Under the pieces are notes generated by a model. The model had not been told where the DNA came from. It did not search any database and saw only the letters and a list, made by a program, of their open reading frames with translations. Made by a program: the position numbers and the translations under genes. A stretch of DNA of 64,000 nucleotides from Lepas anatifera. Lineage: Eukaryota; Arthropoda; Thecostraca; Lepadidae. The stretch lies in NCBI GenBank assembly GCA_034440635.1, contig JAOTON010000316.1:248001-312000 (forward strand), given 5' to 3'. Positions within the stretch are counted from its first letter, which is position 1. Each line of letters starts with the position of its first letter. Shown here piece after piece: positions 50,801 through 56,800 of the stretch.

Positions 50801-53800
50801 ATCAATCATACTTCCAGGCAATATATCATACCATAATCCCTTGGTTAAGTTCAGTTTCTAAAAAGAGATGCAGTTTTAGACGGCGAACATTTTGTGATCT
50901 TTGATAGTAGAACTAGTGTAATAGGTGAGAACTGGCTCAGGGCAGCGACGCTGCCAGGTCAGCACCACAGCTGTGGAGGCGAGTCGGAGCCGCAGCTTGC
51001 CGAATCCTGTATGCGCCCTGCTTGTACAGGTGCCAGTGCAGTGTGTCGTGCACAGGTGTCAGTGCAGTGTGACGTCCTGTGTCATGTACAGGTGTCAGTG
51101 CAGTGTGACAACCTGTGTCGTGTACAGGTGTCAGTGCAGTGTGACGCCCTGTGTCGTGTACAGGTGTCAGTGCAGTGTGACGGCCTGTGTCGTGTACAGG
51201 TGTCAGTGCAGTGTGACGCCCTGTGTCGTGTACAGGTGTCAGTGCAGTGTGACGCCCTGTGTCGTGTACAGGTGTCAGTGCAGTGTGACGCCCTGTGTCG
51301 TGTACAGGTGTCAGTGCAGTGTGACAACCTGTGTCGTGTACAGGTGTCAGTGCAGTGTGACGGCCTGTGTCGTGTACAGGTGTCAGTGCAGTGTGACGCC
51401 CTGTGTCGTGTACAGGTGTCAGTGCAGTGTGACGCCCTGTGTCGTGTACAGGTGTCAGTGCAGTGTGACGGCCTGTGTCGTGTACAGGTGTCAGTGCAGT
51501 GTGACGCCCTGTGTCGTGTACAGGTGTCAGTGCAGTGTGACGCCCTGTGTCGTGAACAGATGTCAGTGCAGTGTGTCGTGTACAGGTGTCAGTGCAGTGT
51601 GACGCCCTGTGTCGTGTACAGGTGTCAGTGCAGTGTGACGCCCTGTGTCGTGTACAGGTGTCAGTGCAGTGTGACGGCCTGTGTCGTGTACAGGTGCCGG
51701 TGTGAAGTGACACCCTGTGTCGTGTACAGGTGCCGGTGCAGTGTGACGGCCTGTGTCGTGTACAGGTGTCAGTGCAGTGTGACACCCTGTGTCATGTACA
51801 GGTGTCAGTGCAGTGTGACACCCTGTGTCATGTACAGGTGTCAGTGCAGTGTGACGCCCTGTGTCGTGTACAGGTGTCAGTGCAGTGTGACGCCCTGTGT
51901 CATGTACAGGTGTCAGTGCAGTGTGACGCCCTGTGTCGTGAACAGATGTCAGTGCAGTGTGTCGTGTACAGGTGTCAGTGCAGTGTGACGCCCTGTGTCG
52001 TGTACAGGTGTCAGTGCAGTGTGACGCCCTGTGTCGTGTACAGGTGTCAGTGCAGTGTGACGCCCTGTGTCGTGTACAGGTGTCAGTGCAGTGTGACGGC
52101 CTGTGTCGTGTACAGGTGTCAGTGCAGTGTGACGGCCTGTGTCGTGTACAGGTGCCGGTGTGAAGTGACACCCTGTGTCGTGTACAGGTGCCGGTGCAGT
52201 GTGACGGCCTGTGTCGTGTACAGGTGTCAGTGCAGTGTGACACCCTGTGTCATGTACAGGTGTCAGTGCAGTGTGACACCCTGTGTCATGTACAGGTGTC
52301 AGTGCAGTGTGACGCCCTGTGTCGTGTACAGGTGTCAGTGCAGCGTGACGCCCTGTGTCATGTACAGGTGTCAGTGCAGTGTGACGCCCTGTGTCGTGAA
52401 CAGATGTCAGTGCAGTGTGTCGTGCACAGGTGTCAGTGCAGTGTGACACCCTGTGTCATGTACAGGTGTCAGTGCAGTGTGACGCCCTGTGTCGTGTACA
52501 GGTGCCAGTGCAGTGTGACGCCCTGTGTCATGTACAGGTGTCAGTGCAGTGTGACGCCCTGTGTCGTGTACAGGTGTCAGTGCAGTGTGTCGTGTACAGG
52601 TGTCAGTACAGTGTGACGCCCTGTGTCATGTACAGGTGCCGGTGCAGTGTGTCGTGCACAGGTGTCAGTGCAGTGTGACGCCCTGTGTCGTGCACAGGTG
52701 TCAGTGCAGTGTGACGGCCTGTGTCGTGTACAGGTGTCAGTGCAGTGTGACGCCCTGTGTCGTGTACAGGTGTCAGTGCAGTGTGACGCCCTGTGTCGTG
52801 TACAGGTGTCAGTGCAGTGTGACGGCCTGTGTCGTGTACAGGTGTCAGTGCAGTGTGACGCCCTGTGTCGTGTACAGGTGTCAGTGCAGTGTGACGCCCT
52901 GTGTCGTGTACAGGTGTCAGTGCAGTGTGACGGCCTGTGTCGTTGTACAGGTGTCAGTGCAGTGTGACACCCTGTGTCTGAAGTGTCAGTGCAGTGTGCC
53001 GGTGCAAGTGAGTGTGACGGCCCTGTGTCTGCGTGTACAGGTGTCAGTGCAGTGTGACACCCTGTGTCATGTACAGGTGTCAGTGCAGTGTGACACCCTG
53101 TGTCATGTACAGGTGTCAGTGCAGTGTGACGCCCTGTGTCGTGTACAGGTGTCAGTGCAGTGTGACGCCCTGTGTCATGTACAGGTGTCAGTGCAGTGTG
53201 ACGCCCTGTGTCGTGAACAGATGTCAGTGCAGTGTGTCGTGCACAGGTGTCAGTGCAGTGTGACACCCTGTGTCATGTACAGGTGTCAGTGCAGTGTGAC
53301 GCCCTGTGTCGTGTACAGGTGCCAGTGCAGTGTGACGCCCTGTGTCATGTACAGGTGTCAGTGCAGTGTGACGCCCTGTGTCGTGTACAGGTGTCAGTGC
53401 AGTGTGACTGTGTTTACAGGTGTCAGTACAGTGTGACGCCCTGTGTCGTGTACAGGTGCCGGTGCAGTGTGTCGTGCACAGGTGTCAGTGCAGTGTGACG
53501 CCCCTGTGTCGTGTGCGTACAGGTGTCAGTGCAGTGTGACGCCCTGTGTCGTGTACAGGTGTCAGTGCAGTGTGACGCCCTGTGTCGTGTACAGGTGTCA
53601 GTGCAGTGTGACGCCCTGTGTCGTGTACAGGTGTCAGTGCAGTGTGACGCCCTGTGTCGTGTACAGGTGTCAGTGCAGTGTGACGCCCTGTGTCGTGTAC
53701 AGGTGTCAGTGCAGTGTGACGCCCTGTGTCGTGTACAGGTGTCAGTGCAGGTCGCCCTGTGTCGTGTACAGGTGTCAGTGCAGTGTGACGCCCTGTGCCG

Positions 53801-56800
53801 TGAACAGGATGTCAGTGCAGTGTGCGTGTACAGGTGTCAGTGCAGTGTGACGCCCTGTGTCGTGTACAGGTGTCAGTGCAGTGTGACGGCCTGTGTCATG
53901 TACAGGTGTCAGTGCAGTGTGACGCCCTGTGTCGTGAACAGATGTCAGTGCAGTGTGTCGTGCACAGGTGTCAGTGCAGTGTGACACCCTGTGTCATGTA
54001 CAGGTGTCAGTGCAGTGTGACGCCCTGTGTCGTGTACAGGTGCCAGTGCAGTGTGACGCCCTGTGTCATGTACAGGTGTCAGTGCAGTGTGACGCCCTGT
54101 GTCGTGTACAGGTGTCAGTGCAGTGTGTCGTGTACAGGTTGCAGTGTGACGCCCTGTGTCGTGTGCAGGTGTCAGTGCAGTGTGACAACCTGTGTCGTGT
54201 ACAGGTGTCAGTGCAGTGTGACGCCCTGTGTCGTGTACAGGTGTCAGTGCAGTGTGACGCCCTGTGTCATGTACAGGTGTCAGTGCAGTGTGACACCCTG
54301 TGTCGTGTACAGGTGTCAGTGCAGTGTGACGCCCTGTGTCGTGTACAGGTGTCAGTGCAGTGTGACGCCCTGTGTCGTGTACAGGTGTCAGTGCAGTGTG
54401 ACGCCCTGTGTCGTGTACAGGTGTCAGTGCAGTGTGACGCCCTGTGTCGTGTACAGGTGTCAGTGCAGTATGACAACCTGTGTCGTGTACAGGTGTCAGT
54501 GCAGTGTGACGCCCTGTGTCGTGTACAGGTGTCAGTGCAGTGTGACGCCCTGTGTCATGTACAGGTGTCAGTGCAGTGTGACACCCTGTGTCGTGTACAG
54601 GTGCCGGTGTGAAGTGACACCCTGTGTCGTGTACAGGTGCCGGTGTTGTGTGAAGCCCTGCGTCGTGTACAGGTGTCAGTGTTGTGTGACGCCCTGTGTC
54701 GTGTACGGGTGTCGGTGTTAAGTGACACCTTTATCGTGTACAGGTGCTGGTGTACAGGTGCTGGTGAAGTGACACCATGTGTCATGTACAGGTGCGGTGT
54801 GAAGTGACACCCTGTGTCGTGTACAGGTGCCGGTGTTAAGTGACACCCTGTGTCGTGTACAGGTGCAGGTGTTAAGTGACACGCTGTGTCGTATTCAAGT
54901 GCCAGTGCAGTGTGAAGCCCTGTGTCGTGTACAGGTGCCGGTGTTAAGTAACACCCTGTATCGTGTACAGGTACTGGTGGCGTGCGACAACTTGTGTCGT
55001 GTACAGGTGCCGGTGTTGTGTGACACCCTGTACCGATGTTGTGTGACACCCTGTACCGATGTTGTGTGACACCCTATGTCGTGTACAGGTGCCGGTGGAG
55101 TGTGAGGTGGACGCTGACAGCGTGGTGGCCCGCGGGCCCGGCCTGGAGCCGCAGCAGTGCCGCGCTAACGTGCCGCTCTCCTTCACCGTCGACGCCACCA
55201 AATCGGCACCGGCGCCCCTTAACGTGGACGTCCGCAGCGACAAAGGTGGGCGGCACTGGGGCGAGGGCGCAGAACGGTCACTGATGAATAGCGGAGAGGC
55301 CTTGGTTTTTTAAGATCATGAATGATACTGGTTATTGTATGTATCTTGAAATTATTTTTCTTGCTAAGAAGTGCGTGAGATCGCGAAAATGGAGATTCGT
55401 CTTATAATGTTTTACTTATGCCACCAGATGCTTTAGCATAATAAGACAATAAACAAATGTATCTAAAGATGCTTAGACTGGGAACACTACCAGTGACATC
55501 ACCGGTTGTTATCGGCAGGCCCGCTGCCGCGCAAACCCACTGTGCGCGACAACGGTGACGGCACGTATGACGTCACTTACCACCCGCCGCCAGAGGGCAG
55601 CCAGTGCCAGCCTCGCGTCACCTGGGGCGGCAAGGATATCAAGGGCAGGTGCGGGCTCGTTCCGACAGTTCAGGCTCTCTTAAACTGTTCTTATGGGGTC
55701 TTTCTGCTAGTATGTATGAGCGGTGAGAGTCTGAGAGGGGTTGACGGTGACTCCCCAGGATTCGGACTGGATTTTGACACCGAGTTTGTGTCACTGTGTC
55801 ATTGACATCTCTCTCATTCAAAACCCCTGGATGAAAGTGTGGATGTAAGGATCCCTTGGATGGGAAACCTGCAATAATGTCTCTCAGGTGTTGTTCCCGA
55901 TCAGTGCATTTTGTCGTGTGTGGCGAATCTGCCTAAAAATATATTCTGTGTTAGTTTCCCTCTTGTTGTCTCGACAAAAGGCAATTCTTGGCCATCCTTG
56001 CTTTGAACACAAAGGAAAATGGGAAGTATTGAGGGACCCTATAGTTAGCTACGTAAAAGAGCAGTACTAACAGCCTGATCAGGCTACATAAATTCTCTAT
56101 CCTTGCTATGGCTCTATATCTACATACATCAACTGAATAAAGCAATACCGATGCTCGTTAGATGGCGTAAGCCAGGCAGGTGAAGCACATATCGATTTCA
56201 AGCTGCTTAGGTTATCACCAGCTTACAGACCTATAATTGTCAGGCATCACACCGCATTCAAAGTCCCTCGGTTTTGATGTAATCGTTAAAAAAACCTTGA
56301 GCGTCCAAACCTGCTTTTGTGCTAATGTATTTTTGCTGAACTAAGTAATGCTACTCTTCGCGGTTCATTCGCTGACGCAATACTTGAGCTGAATTCCTTG
56401 ACTTTTATAGCTACGCTGGCTTTGACCGTTTTTTGTTATTAAGTAAGTCGAAAGAAAATACAGAAAATCGGATGATGTGAGCAGAGTGTCTAGTGCAAAC
56501 AGGTGTCTTATGAACTGAGAGTCCCCTGGCTCACCCGAGTCTTGTATATCGTGACACCTCGTCCCTCATCAGTCTGTGAGTGTGACACCTCTCTTCTCTC
56601 TCCAGTCCGCGAATCTGACACCTCCTCCTTTTTCAGTCCGTGGAGTATGCCGGTGAGACCCACCTGCGAGCCCAACAAGGTGCGTCTGACCGGCCCTGGC
56701 GTCTCCGGGAAGGGCGTGCCCGCCTCCCTGCCCACCGACTTCACCATCGACACCACCGACGCCGGCTTCGGCGACCTCGAGACCCAGATAGTGGTGAGTC

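Noticed and set aside
50894..54721. Many long cysteine-rich repeat frames (up to 364 codons, both strands)
   Set aside because: They come from a 36-bp tandem repeat with no stop in several frames. The antisense frames are equally long, and they lie inside a filamin intron.
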